Positions 44,004 through 52,276 of a stretch of DNA of 64,000 nt are shown here, in pieces; position 1 is the stretch's first letter, and each line of letters opens with the position of its first letter. Below the pieces are notes generated by a model that was given only the letters and a program-made list of their open reading frames with translations, was not told the DNA's origin and searched no databases. The DNA lies in assembly GCF_008973465.1 (NCBI RefSeq), contig NZ_WBXN01000004.1, positions 3,140,501 to 3,204,500 on the forward strand. Direction: 5' to 3'. Source of the stretch: Streptomyces sp. SS1-1. Lineage in GTDB: Bacteria > Actinomycetota > Actinomycetes > Streptomycetales > Streptomycetaceae. The position numbers were made by a program, and so were the translations under genes.

Positions 44004-44480
44004 TCACACCGCCTCGTACGCGAACCCCTCGTAGGCGGAGACTCCGCCGCCGCAGGCGGTGACGGCGGCGTCCTGCTCGCCGCCCCGGTCGAGTTCGCAC
44101 CAGATCCGCTTGCCGGAGCCCTCGGAGGCCCAGCCCCACCGGTCCGCGAGCCCGTCGACGAGGGCGAGCCCGCGCCCGCCCGTGGCGTCCCCGTCGGCAC
44201 AGCGGGGCACGGGCGCCCGGCCGCTGCGGTCGGCCACCTCGAGCCGGACGGTGGCGGAGTCCTGCGGCACCTCGGGCAGGGAGAGCCGCAGCACGGCCGG
44301 ACAGCCGGTGTGCACCACGGCGTTGGTGACGAGTTCGGAGACGAGCAGGATCAGCGTCTCGGCGAGCGGCTCGTCGGCCCCTATCCCCGAGCCGGCGAGC
44401 CGCGAGCGCGCCCAGCGCCTGGCTCGCCCCACCTCAGCGGGATCGGGCCGGATCTCCAACTGCACTTGAAGCACCTGCAC
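44004..44480 (-). CDS. ATP-binding protein, RsbW/anti-sigma kinase-like (HATPase_c_2)
   Basis: The 158-residue protein has the GHKL ATPase boxes: N-box ILLVSELVTNAVVHTG and G-box GGRGLALVDGLADRWGW, ending KRIWCELD. This is the compact serine-kinase form of which Streptomyces has dozens, typically acting as anti-sigma factors or regulators of anti-anti-sigma proteins. A STAS protein gene lies 2 kb away (46394), a possible partner. The GTG at 44480 was chosen; another GTG is two codons on. The last 25 residues are unconserved. Confidence 0.85.
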   Translation of the reverse strand: MQVLQVQLEIRPDPAEVGRARRWARSRLAGSGIGADEPLAETLILLVSELVTNAVVHTGCPAVLRLSLPEVPQDSATVRLEVADRSGRAPVPRCADGDATGGRGLALVDGLADRWGWASEGSGKRIWCELDRGGEQDAAVTACGGGVSAYEGFAYEAV

Positions 44481-44973
44481 CGCTCACACCATCCGAACCG
44501 GCGGACAATTGACCCCGCGCCTCACGAGGGCCACGATCCTAGCCATTTTTTTCATGGCCAGAACAATGGCCAAAGCCAGGGTCACGGAACGTGAATCCCT
44601 TGACTGACAGCATGGTTGACGTACAGTCACCCCAACAAGCGCTTCGGGCATATTCCAGCGCGAAGGATTACCTCTGCTGCATACTGTGCGACGCTTGCCG
44701 TGGAGAGTCGAACAGGCGGGGGCGAACGGCCCGGACGCCGGGCGAGCAGCGGCGAGCACCGCCGGATACGAAGCCGCCTCGAAGGCGGCTCCGGCATGGC
44801 TCGTACTCGGAACCACTCGCATCCCACACAAGGTACCGGAGCGAACGCCCGACTCCGCCCCGTGACGAGTCACACTCCGGACACAAGGCGATATCAACGC
44901 TCCGTGATGACGGTTTGCCACAATCCGCGACATCAATTGCGGGCCTTTCCGCGACCGCGCAGACCACGGCCAT
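44481..44973. other. Intergenic region with repeats
   Basis: No gene is supported. Near the ATPase gene, ATGGCCA occurs twice in direct orientation 12 bp apart (44554-44560, 44566-44572), and GCCAT/ATGGC form an inverted repeat around a T7 run. On the minus strand, a -10-like TAGGAT sits beside them. A small hairpin lies at 44772-44790. On the plus strand TTGACG at 44612 may be a -35 element of a promoter that now reads into decayed sequence. Confidence 0.45.
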
Positions 44974-45375
44974 TCAGGATTCCTCTTCGAGCAACGCGGT
45001 CGCCATCAACTCCTCACTTTCGGTGATGAGACCCGCACGGTCGGTGCGGACCCAGGCCCGCTTCGGATGCGGATGGACCTCGAACTCCCAGGTGGATCCC
45101 GTGCCGCCGTGCACCTGGAGGCAGTCGCGGGCGCCCCGCACGGCGGCCTCGTCGGCGAGCAGCCGCGCGGCGTGGACGTCGGACTGGTCGGCGGTGACGG
45201 CCGCCGCGTGGACGGCGGCCCGCGCGGTCCGGGTCCGCACCAGCAGGTCCGCGCACAGGTGCCGCACGGCCTGGAACGCCCCGACCGGCCGCCCGAACTG
45301 CTCACGGGTCCGGGCGTGTTGCACGGCCGGCTCGCACGTGCGCCCGGCACTGCCCAGTTGTTCGGCCGCGGTAAG
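44974..45375 (-). pseudogene. 5'-truncated acyl-CoA dehydrogenase
   Basis: About 134 residues of the C-terminal helical domain remain: LTAAEQLGSAGRTCEPAVQH, then TREQFGRPVGAFQAVRH and CLQVHGGTGSTWEFEVH. The middle-domain boundary and the whole N-terminal half are missing. The frame is open back to a stop inside the palindrome at 45376-45393, so the truncation joins the operator directly to mid-gene sequence. A GTG at 45324 exists, but the product could not form an active FAD enzyme. Confidence 0.8.
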
Positions 45376-45393
45376 TCTGATGGACCGTCATGT
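45376..45393. promoter_or_regulatory. Imperfect palindrome TGATG-GAC-CGTCA between divergent remnants
   Basis: The core at 45378-45390 differs by one base from TGACG-N3-CGTCA. It sits exactly between the truncated acyl-CoA dehydrogenase (minus) and the deleted acyl-CoA synthetase (plus), whose ATG at 45390 overlaps it. This is the position expected of an operator controlling both. Confidence 0.5.
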
Positions 45394-45746
45394 ATCCCGC
45401 ACGGGAGGGTCAGGCCCCGGTCCCCGGACCGGCAAGGCGTCCCGCCCTACGCTCCGCCCGCGCCCGCCGCACCCCGGACCGCGCGGCCCTGCTCCAGGAC
45501 GACCGCGCGCTGACCTTCGGCGCGCTGTGCGAGCGCGCCGAGCGGCTGGCGGCCGGGCTGTACGGGCTCGGGGTGCGGCCCGGCACGGTCGTCGTGAGGC
45601 CCCGCAAGCTGCCGGAGCGGCTGGAGGTGGTGGACGCCCTGCCCCGCGACGAGACCCTGCGCAAGGTCCTCGAGTACCGGCTGCGGGAGCGGTTCCCGGA
45701 CACTTCCGCGTCAGGGCCGGGCGCTCACTCCGGGACGGTGAAGTAA
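45390..45746 (+). pseudogene. Acyl-CoA synthetase with internal deletion
   Basis: The 118-codon frame joins the N-terminus of an AMP-forming ligase (RTPDRAALLQDDRALTFGAL, then AERLAAGLYGLGVRPG) to its extreme C-terminus (LPERLEVVDALPRDETLRKV). About 350-400 residues between them, including the AMP-binding motif, are missing, yet the frame is kept. The product would be inactive. Its 3' end overlaps the EF-hand gene. Confidence 0.8.
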
Positions 45747-46237
45747 CGGGCGAAGGCGGTCACGACATCGTCCTCGGTCACCGCGCCGTCGCCGTCGGTG
45801 TCGAGGCCGGCGGCGGCCGTGCGGGCCGTGTCCCGCGGGACGCCGAGACGGACGAGCACCCGCGCGGTGTCGTCGACGGTGGCCTTCCCGTCGTCGTCGG
45901 TGTCGGCCACGGCGAGGGCCGCGTGCAGGAAGGGGCGCGCGATCTCCGCGAACCGGTCGGGGTTGTCGCGCAGCCGCTTGACCGCGCCGGTGACGAACTC
46001 CTCGCGGGTGATGCGCTGGTCGCCGTCGCGGTCGGCGATCCCGGCCATGCCCTGCCAGAACGCCTCGGCGCCGATGTACAGAGCCTGGCCCTTGTCGCAC
46101 CGGGCGGCTGTGCCGAACTCGGCGAGCAGCGCCTTGGCCGCCGCGCTGAAGTCCTCCCGGTCGATGTACCCGTTGCCGTCCTGGTCGAAGGTGGCGAACC
46201 GGGCCGCGATCCTGCGCTCGTACTCGCTGCTGACCAT
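45725..46237 (-). CDS. EF-hand calcium-binding protein (calerythrin-like)
   Basis: A 170-residue protein with four EF-hand loops: DQDGNGYIDREDF, DRDGDQRITREEF, DTDDDGKATVDDT and DTDGDGAVTEDDV. Spacing matches calerythrin and sarcoplasmic calcium-binding proteins of actinomycetes, which buffer or sense intracellular calcium. No signal peptide is present. All four loops keep the first Asp and the Asp/Gly core; the third and fourth lack the usual Glu at position 12. The ATG at 46237 was used. Confidence 0.92.
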   Translation of the reverse strand: MVSSEYERRIAARFATFDQDGNGYIDREDFSAAAKALLAEFGTAARCDKGQALYIGAEAFWQGMAGIADRDGDQRITREEFVTGAVKRLRDNPDRFAEIARPFLHAALAVADTDDDGKATVDDTARVLVRLGVPRDTARTAAAGLDTDGDGAVTEDDVVTAFARYFTVPE

Positions 46238-46393
46238 GTTGTGTCGGGCCGCCTAACGTCACGTGGGGTGCTTCTCGCACGGAGCGTACGACGCCGCGGG
46301 CCGCCGGGGCACCGCGCGGCGGCGGTTGTGGCAGAACCGGGCACGTACCGGTACGGGGATGTGGCCGTCCCCCGGGGTGCGGGGGGGGCGTGC

Positions 46394-46774
46394 TCAGGCC
46401 GACAGGGGGCGGGCGTCGTCCGCGACCGCCGCCGCCACGTCGGGGTAGACCTCGAACAACCGGCGCACGCCGAGCGCGCCGAGCACCCGGTTGACGTGCG
46501 AGCCGTCCACCGCGCCCTGGGCGGGCAGTATCAGCCGCAGACTGCCCCGGCAGGAGCGGATGAGGCGGCGGGCCGCGATCAGCACGCCGACGCCGGAGGA
46601 GTCGCAGAACAGGACCTCGGACAGGTCCAGGACGAGGCTGTGGCGTCCCTCGGCCACCGCGTCGTGGACGTGCTGGCGCAGTACCGGCGAGGTCACCAGG
46701 TCCAGTTCGCCCGACACCTGGAGGACGGCCCAGTCGCCCCGCTCGTCACCGGTCACTTTCAAGGTCACCACCAC
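46394..46774 (-). CDS. STAS-domain anti-sigma factor antagonist
   Basis: The 126-residue protein has the SpoIIAA/BldG-like fold: WAVLQVSGELDLVTSPVLRQ, then LVLDLSEVLFCDSSGVGVLI. The phosphorylatable serine is in D-S-S-G-V. It would bind an anti-sigma kinase when unphosphorylated and so free a sigma factor. A cognate kinase may be the ATPase encoded at 44004-44480. Start choice is between two successive GTG codons at 46774 and 46771, with GAGGGG upstream. Confidence 0.9.
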   Translation of the reverse strand: MVVTLKVTGDERGDWAVLQVSGELDLVTSPVLRQHVHDAVAEGRHSLVLDLSEVLFCDSSGVGVLIAARRLIRSCRGSLRLILPAQGAVDGSHVNRVLGALGVRRLFEVYPDVAAAVADDARPLSA

Positions 46775-47130
46775 GCCCCTCGGCCGTCGAAACGGAAGCC
46801 ATTCCTACGCTTCCTTGCAGCGCGGCTGCCCAGCGGCTGTTCCCTGAAACTCCCTTCAGAAAACGGTCACCGATCAGAAAAGGCTTGTTTCCATCGCATT
46901 CGATCCTGTTCGATCGTGTCCGGTCACACGAGACGGGTAGCCGACCCGAGAGCGAGCCCTCTACCACGAGAGCGAGGTGTGTCACCAGCCATGACGCTGC
47001 AAGGGGCGCACATTGCCACAAAGGGGCGTGTGCCGCCGGACGTGCCGACTACATTCGTGAAGAAGACGGACGCACGCTGGACAGGGACGGACCGGTGAGA
47101 GCCTGTTCACAGGCTCCGGAGGGGGGCCGT
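46775..47130. other. Divergent regulatory region between STAS and ECF sigma genes
   Basis: 356 nt without a supported gene. It is less GC-rich near the STAS start. The paired words TTCGATCCTG and TTCGATCGTG occur close together around 46896-46915, and GGGTAG at 46935-46940 could be part of an alternative-sigma promoter. I cannot assign elements firmly. Confidence 0.4.
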
Positions 47131-47715
47131 ATGGCGAAGAAGGACGCACCGCCCCGCTGGGACCGCAAGATGCAGCAGCGGCTGGCACGCGGCGAGGCGG
47201 CCGCCCTCGGCGAGCTCTACGACCGGTTCGCCTCACTCGTGCACGGACTCGCCCACACCGTGCTGGGCGACGAACGCGCCGCCGACCGCGTCACCCGCGA
47301 GGTCTTCACCCACGTCTGGGAGCACCCCGACACCTACGACCCGCGGCAGGGCCCGCTGCGCTCCTGGGTCGCCGCCCTGACCCACCGCCTGGCCGTGCAG
47401 CGGCTGCGCGCCACCGAGACCGCCGCGCTGGTCCGGGCCGGACAGGGCTCCACCGAGGAACTGGAACGCAAGGTGCGCCACGCCTCGGTCGCCGCCCGCG
47501 CCGACTACATCGTCCAGTCCATGCCCGCCCCGCTGCGGGCCGCGCTGGAACTGGCCTACTTCCAGCGCCGGGACTACCGCCAGACCGCGGCCGACCTCGG
47601 CGTCACCGAGGAGGAGGCCCGCCGCCGGCTGCGCCTCGGCCTGCAACTGCTGTCCACGGCGCACGACGCCGGGACCGGCCCCGGGGCGCCACCGGAGTAC
47701 GGGGGTGCCGCATGA
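47131..47715 (+). CDS. ECF-type RNA polymerase sigma factor
   Basis: This 194-residue sigma factor contains region 2 (ALGELYDRFASLVHGLAHTV, then TREVFTHVWEHPDTYDPRQG and LRSWVAALTHRLAVQRLR) and region 4 (MPAPLRAALELAYFQRRDYR followed by a TAADLGVTEEEARRRLRLGL helix-turn-helix). The layout resembles SigK/ECF19-type factors that pair with a membrane or zinc-finger anti-sigma factor. The ATG at 47131 follows GGAGGGGGG. The next gene overlaps by ATGA and encodes the probable anti-sigma factor. Confidence 0.93.
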   Translation: MAKKDAPPRWDRKMQQRLARGEAAALGELYDRFASLVHGLAHTVLGDERAADRVTREVFTHVWEHPDTYDPRQGPLRSWVAALTHRLAVQRLRATETAALVRAGQGSTEELERKVRHASVAARADYIVQSMPAPLRAALELAYFQRRDYRQTAADLGVTEEEARRRLRLGLQLLSTAHDAGTGPGAPPEYGGAA

Positions 47716-49049
47716 CCGGGGCCGAACCGTACGAACCCGACGACCCGCACGAGGAGGAGAACGGCCCCGCGGACAGCACCCGCGGAGCCGACGGCATGAA
47801 CAGCGGCCACGGCGACCACCAGCACCCCACCTCCGAGCCCGGCCCCGGCGGGCCGCCCCGCATACCGCTCCCCCGGCTGTCCGTCGAGGACACCGGACGC
47901 CCGCTGCCCGACCTGCCGGACGCTCCGGTGCCCGTCCTGGAGCACCGGGTCCTGAAGTCGCTGCTCGGCGCCTGGGCACTGGCCGCCTGCTCGCCGGAGG
48001 AGACGGCCGCCGTGGAGGAGCACCTCGGGGACTGCGGCGGCTGCGCGGACGAGGCGCTGCGGCTGCGCGAGGCCGTCGGCCTGCTGCACCCGGCGGAGAG
48101 CCTCGACCTGGACCCGTCGCTGCGCGCCCGCGTCCTGGCGGGCTGCCTGGAGCGGCGTCCGCCGCGCGTGCCGGTGCCCGAGTGGGCCGCGCCCTACGAC
48201 GCCGAGACGGCCCGGCTGGACGCCCTGCTCCAGGACTTCGGGGACGCCGAGTGGCACGCGCCCGTGCGGCTGCGGTGGTTCCGCAAGGACGAGCCCACCA
48301 GCCGCCGTACGACCGTCGCCGGGGTGATCGCCCATCTGCTGACCGTCGACGGGTTGGTGGCGGCGGCGCTCGGGCTGCCCGACCCGCTGGGCGACGTGCC
48401 CGCCGACCGGCCGACCCCGTCCGCGCGGACCGAGGCGTACTGGCGGGCCTCGCACTTCCCGCCGACCCGCGCCGTACGGGCGCCCTGGCGGGAGCAGACC
48501 CACGACCTGGTCCGCACGGTCTCCTTCACGGGCGGCGGCACCGGCGCGCTGTCCGTGCCCTACGGCGACTTCGCGCTGCCGCTGCGGGACGCCATGCTGG
48601 ACCGGGCCTTCGAGTGCTGGGTGCACGCCGAGGACATCGCCGAGGCGGTGGACTACCCCTACGAGCCGCCGTCCGGCAGCGATCTGCACCACATGGTGGA
48701 CCTGGCGGCGCGTCTGCTGCCGAGCGTGCTGTCGGCCCGGCGGCAGGCCGGGCTGGCCGCCCCGGCGCCCGCGGGCCACCGGCGGCTCGTGCCGGCCGGG
48801 GAGCCCGGCCGGAGCCTGCGCCTGGAGATCGAGGGGTCGGGCGGCGGCGAGTGGCTGATCCCGCTCGACTCCCCGGCCGCCGTGGGCTCCGCCGAGCACG
48901 AGGTGGCCCATGTCGCCCTGGACGGCGCCGAGTTCTGCCGGCTGGCGGCCGGTCATGTGCCGCCCGCGGAGGCGGCGGCCGGACAGCTCGGCGACCGTGA
49001 GGCGATCAGGGACGTGCTGTTCGCGGCGGCGAGCCTGAGCCGGATGTAG
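47712..49049 (+). CDS. Zinc-finger anti-sigma factor fused to a maleylpyruvate isomerase-type domain
   Basis: The 445-residue protein has a disordered acidic N-terminus (about 1-75), then an anti-sigma domain with the zinc motif H-x3-C-x2-C (EEHLGDCGGCADEA, about residue 110), then a DinB/MDMPI-like domain (LDALLQDFGDAEWHAPVRL, VAGVIAHLLTVDGLVAAAL, CWVHAEDIAEAVDYP). MDMPI-type four-helix bundles bind mycothiol or metals in actinobacteria, so the fusion may sense thiol or redox state. No membrane segment is seen. Translation is coupled to the sigma gene by a 4-nt overlap. Confidence 0.85.
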   Translation: MTGAEPYEPDDPHEEENGPADSTRGADGMNSGHGDHQHPTSEPGPGGPPRIPLPRLSVEDTGRPLPDLPDAPVPVLEHRVLKSLLGAWALAACSPEETAAVEEHLGDCGGCADEALRLREAVGLLHPAESLDLDPSLRARVLAGCLERRPPRVPVPEWAAPYDAETARLDALLQDFGDAEWHAPVRLRWFRKDEPTSRRTTVAGVIAHLLTVDGLVAAALGLPDPLGDVPADRPTPSARTEAYWRASHFPPTRAVRAPWREQTHDLVRTVSFTGGGTGALSVPYGDFALPLRDAMLDRAFECWVHAEDIAEAVDYPYEPPSGSDLHHMVDLAARLLPSVLSARRQAGLAAPAPAGHRRLVPAGEPGRSLRLEIEGSGGGEWLIPLDSPAAVGSAEHEVAHVALDGAEFCRLAAGHVPPAEAAAGQLGDREAIRDVLFAAASLSRM

Positions 49050-49058
49050 GGGCGGCCG

Positions 49059-49940
49059 TCAGGCGAAGACGACCGTGCGGCGGCCGTTCAGCAGGATCCG
49101 CCGCTCGGCGTGCCACTTCACGGCCCGCGCCAGCGCCTGGCACTCCACGTCGCGGCCGATCGCGACGAGCTGGTCCGGCGTGACGTCGTGCCCGACCCGC
49201 TCGACCTCCTGCTCGATGATCGGGCCCTCGTCGAGGTCGGCGGTGACGTAGTGCGCGGTCGCCCCGATGAGCTTCACGCCGCGCGCGTGCGCCTGGTGGT
49301 AGGGCTTGGCGCCCTTGAAGCTCGGCAGGAACGAGTGGTGGATGTTGATGATCCGCCCGCTCAACTGCTTGCACAGGTCGTCCGAGAGGACCTGCATGTA
49401 GCGGGCCAGTACGACCAGCTCCACGCCCTCCTCGCGCACGATCTCCAGCAGCCGCGCCTCGGCCTCGGCCTTGGTGTCCCTGGTCACCGGGATGTGGTGG
49501 AAGGGGATGTTGTACGACCCCACCAGCTCGGCGAAGTCGGTGTGGTTGGACACCACGGCGGTGATCTCCACCGGCAGCGCGCCGATCGAGGCCCGGAACA
49601 GCAGGTCGTTCAGGCAGTGCCCGAACCGGCTCACCATGAGCAGGACCCGCATCTTGTCCTCGGCGCGGTTGATCTGCCAGTCCATGTGGAAGGAGTCGCC
49701 GATCGCCGCGAAGCTCGCGCGCAGCTTCTCCACCGTGACGGGGGCGTCCGCCGAGAAGTGGACGCGCATGAAGAACAGTCCCGTGTCGTGGTCACCGAAC
49801 TGCTGGCTGTCCTCGATGTTGCAGCCGGTCATGAAGAGGTAGCTCGACACGGCGTGGACGATGCCCTGCTTGTCGGGGCAGGACAGCGTGAGGACGTACT
49901 GGTCGGCGGGGACCGCGGCTCCGGTGGACTGCTCGTTCAT
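49059..49940 (-). CDS. purU: Formyltetrahydrofolate deformylase
   Basis: PurU hydrolyses 10-formyltetrahydrofolate to formate and tetrahydrofolate, balancing one-carbon pools and supplying formate for purine synthesis. The 293 residues contain an N-terminal ACT domain (YVLTLSCPDKQGIVHAVSSY) and a C-terminal formyltransferase-type hydrolase domain with the catalytic Asn in IINIHHSFLPSFKGAKPY, the His in IGATAHYVT and the Asp in LDEGPIIEQ. The length fits the family. The ATG at 49940 was used. Confidence 0.96.
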   Translation of the reverse strand: MNEQSTGAAVPADQYVLTLSCPDKQGIVHAVSSYLFMTGCNIEDSQQFGDHDTGLFFMRVHFSADAPVTVEKLRASFAAIGDSFHMDWQINRAEDKMRVLLMVSRFGHCLNDLLFRASIGALPVEITAVVSNHTDFAELVGSYNIPFHHIPVTRDTKAEAEARLLEIVREEGVELVVLARYMQVLSDDLCKQLSGRIINIHHSFLPSFKGAKPYHQAHARGVKLIGATAHYVTADLDEGPIIEQEVERVGHDVTPDQLVAIGRDVECQALARAVKWHAERRILLNGRRTVVFA

Positions 49941-49987
49941 GCAGGACAGGGTCCCATACGACGGGTGCCGCGCGGGCGGTCGTCCCG

Positions 49988-50488
49988 CTACGCGGACCGC
50001 GTCATGATGCGCAGCACCTCGAGGGTGCGCGGCGGCGCGTCCGGGTCCTCCCCGTCGGCCGTCGCCATCCGCACGTGCGCGTCCCGCGCCGCCCGCACCG
50101 CCTCCGGCCAGCCCTGGTGGTCGACGTAGGCGGAGACCGGGGCGTCCGGGCCGACCTGGTGCATGATCCGCAGCACGCGCAGCACGGCGGTGTCGACGAG
50201 GGCCGCCTCCTGGGAGTCCCGGAAGATCGTGCCGACGTACTTCTCGGCGGACCAGTTGTCCAGCCAGGTGTCCTCGACGAGGCGGTAGACGGCGTCGGTC
50301 ACGTCGCCGTAGCCGTCCACGCCTGCCAGCCAGACGTCCCGCTGGAACACCGGATCGGAGAGCATGTGCAGCGCGGAACGCACATTGCTGCGCCAGCGCC
50401 ACCACGGCATGTCGTTGAGTGGCATGCCGCCCATGGTGGAGGAGCGACGGCCGCGACGGGAAGAGCTATCCGAACCTTGCACAGTCAT
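49988..50488 (-). CDS. SCO4402-family protein, unknown function
   Basis: A cytoplasmic protein of 166 residues. From memory it belongs to the Streptomyces-wide SCO4402 family. The core begins near MPLNDMPWWRWRSNVRSALH, with conserved VWLAGVDGYGDVTDAVYRLV and LRVLRIMHQVGPDAPVSAYV. It is mostly helical and acidic/aromatic, with no catalytic motif I can identify. The ATG at 50488 gives a short Ser/Arg-rich lead; a start at the methionine of MPLNDMPWW is also possible. Confidence 0.8.
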   Translation of the reverse strand: MTVQGSDSSSRRGRRSSTMGGMPLNDMPWWRWRSNVRSALHMLSDPVFQRDVWLAGVDGYGDVTDAVYRLVEDTWLDNWSAEKYVGTIFRDSQEAALVDTAVLRVLRIMHQVGPDAPVSAYVDHQGWPEAVRAARDAHVRMATADGEDPDAPPRTLEVLRIMTRSA

Positions 50489-50565
50489 CGATCGTACGTT
50501 CCCCCTCGGAGGGGCCCCACCGGCCCCCGCACTTCACCTCGACGTCACCGCGGGACCACCGAGCG

Positions 50566-52065
50566 TCACAGCTGGGTCGGCTGCCGCTCCGTCAGGCCGT
50601 ACTCGCGGGCGATCGCGTTCCACAGCCGGGAGGCGGTCCCCTTCTGCTGGCTCGCCGTACCGCTGTCGCGGTTGCCGGCCCGGGTCTCGTTGGTCTCCCG
50701 GGCCTGGCCCTTCTTGCAGAGCTTCTTGTTGCCGGCGACCTGGTCCGCCCAGGCCGCGTAGTGGTTGTCGGCGGACGCCGACGCCTGCCAGGCACGGTTC
50801 AGGGCGGCCGTCAGCCGGGCGTGGTCGGGGAGCCGGTCGACCTTCAGCTTGGCGAGGTCGGCGACCAGCCGGTTGCGCTGCCCGGCCGCGTCCCGCAGGT
50901 TCTGCGCGGCCTGCTGGAGGTTCCCGCAGGACTTCACGTCGGCCACGGCCTTGATCACCGCGCTGCGGCTGTTGCCGCTGTCGGCCAGCAGCTTGTCCAG
51001 GGCGACCGCCTGCTGCTCCGCCGGGTCGGCGGACGGGGACGCGGACTCCTCGGCCGCGGGGGCCGTCGCCGAGACGGGCTGGTTGGCGTCGGCCTTGTCG
51101 TCGTCGCCGCCTCCGCCGGCGAGCAGCGCGCCCGCGCCGATGCCGAGGGCCACGATGCCGACGCCGACGGCGGCGATCAGCGGCACCCGCGAGCGGCGGC
51201 GGCCGCCGCCGTGCCCGCCGTCGTCCTGCGGCCCGGGCCGGCCGGGCGGCGGGTACCCGCCCTGGTGCGGACCCTGCGGCTGCTGCTGGTACGGCGGCAG
51301 GTGCTGGGTGGCCGGGGCGGGGCCGGGGCCCTCGCTGCGGAAGAGGTTGTCGAAGTCCGAGTGCGGCTGGCGCTCGCCGGAGCCGCCCGGCACGGGCGGC
51401 AGGAACTGGGTGGGGTCGGCGTCGGAGGCCGCCGGCATCGGTCCGGCCCCGTGCCGGGCCCGGCCCAGCGCCTGGGTGCTCTCGCCATGCGTCTCGGGCG
51501 GCAGAGCGCCCGGGCCCACGGGCGGGATCACCTGGGTCGCGCCCTCGTCGGCCGCCGGGACGGGCGGTATGAAGCGGGTGGCCTGCTCGTCCGGGTGCGC
51601 GGGGACCGGGGGTATGTACTGGGTCGCGCCCTCGTCGGCCGGGGGCATCGGGGCGCCGTAGCCGCCGGCGGCGGGCGGCATGGGCGCGCTCCCGCCGTGA
51701 CCGCCGTAGGCCCCCTGGCCCTGGCTCGCGTCCTGCCCGTACTGCTGCTGACCGTACGGCTGCTGCTGGGGCGCCTGGTACTGCTGCTGGTCCTGGCCGC
51801 CCCAGCCCTGGTCCTGCGGGGCGCCCCAGGGCTGTCCCTGCGCGGCGGGCGGGGACTGCGTGTGCTGCTCGGGTCCCCAGGGGGTGCCCCAGGACTGGCC
51901 GCCGGGCGGCGCCGAGGGCGGGGGTGCGGCCGGGGGCGTCGCCGGACGGCCGGCGGGGCCGCCCGTCATCCCCGGAAGCAGCGGCTCCCCACCGTCGGAG
52001 GGCAGCACGATGCCTTCGCGCGCGGGCCGCGCCGAGGGCTCCTCGCCCTGTCCACTCTGCGTCAC
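50566..52065 (-). CDS. Single-pass membrane protein with Gln/Pro-rich cytoplasmic region
   Basis: 499 residues. The first ~290 are Pro/Gln/Gly-rich and disordered, with five or six spaced motifs of the form A-T-Q-Y-I-P-P-V (variants with F, V, L and R). One membrane segment (VPLIAAVGVGIVALGIGAGALLAG) follows, then an acidic linker and about 160 extracytoplasmic residues of helical character (LDKLLADSGNSRSAVIKAV, then LRDAAGQRNRLVADLAKL) with paired Cys (KSCGNL and KLCKKG). The threonine motifs recall those of the carboxypeptidase at 1135 and may be kinase targets. The GTG at 52065 has AGGAG upstream. Confidence 0.82.
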   Translation of the reverse strand: MTQSGQGEEPSARPAREGIVLPSDGGEPLLPGMTGGPAGRPATPPAAPPPSAPPGGQSWGTPWGPEQHTQSPPAAQGQPWGAPQDQGWGGQDQQQYQAPQQQPYGQQQYGQDASQGQGAYGGHGGSAPMPPAAGGYGAPMPPADEGATQYIPPVPAHPDEQATRFIPPVPAADEGATQVIPPVGPGALPPETHGESTQALGRARHGAGPMPAASDADPTQFLPPVPGGSGERQPHSDFDNLFRSEGPGPAPATQHLPPYQQQPQGPHQGGYPPPGRPGPQDDGGHGGGRRRSRVPLIAAVGVGIVALGIGAGALLAGGGGDDDKADANQPVSATAPAAEESASPSADPAEQQAVALDKLLADSGNSRSAVIKAVADVKSCGNLQQAAQNLRDAAGQRNRLVADLAKLKVDRLPDHARLTAALNRAWQASASADNHYAAWADQVAGNKKLCKKGQARETNETRAGNRDSGTASQQKGTASRLWNAIAREYGLTERQPTQL

Positions 52066-52276
52066 CGGGACTCCTACGAATGGGGGACCTTGTGAATCGT
52101 CGGCTCACGCTACCGGCTCCGCCGACGCCGGTGCCACGCAGCCCGGTGCGTGACCGGCGCCCCTGTGACCGCCGTTACAGTCCCGGCCCCTCATCCGCCC
52201 GGCAAGTCCCCTTTCGCCACCCGCGCTTCGCGTCCCCCTCTCTTCACCAGGTCTTCACCGCCGGCCGCCCGAGGCG

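Noticed and set aside
44591..47098. 835-codon plus-strand frame spanning several minus-strand genes
   Set aside because: It crosses the acyl-CoA remnant, EF-hand and STAS genes on the other strand and has no recognisable domain; composition is Arg/Pro/His-rich.
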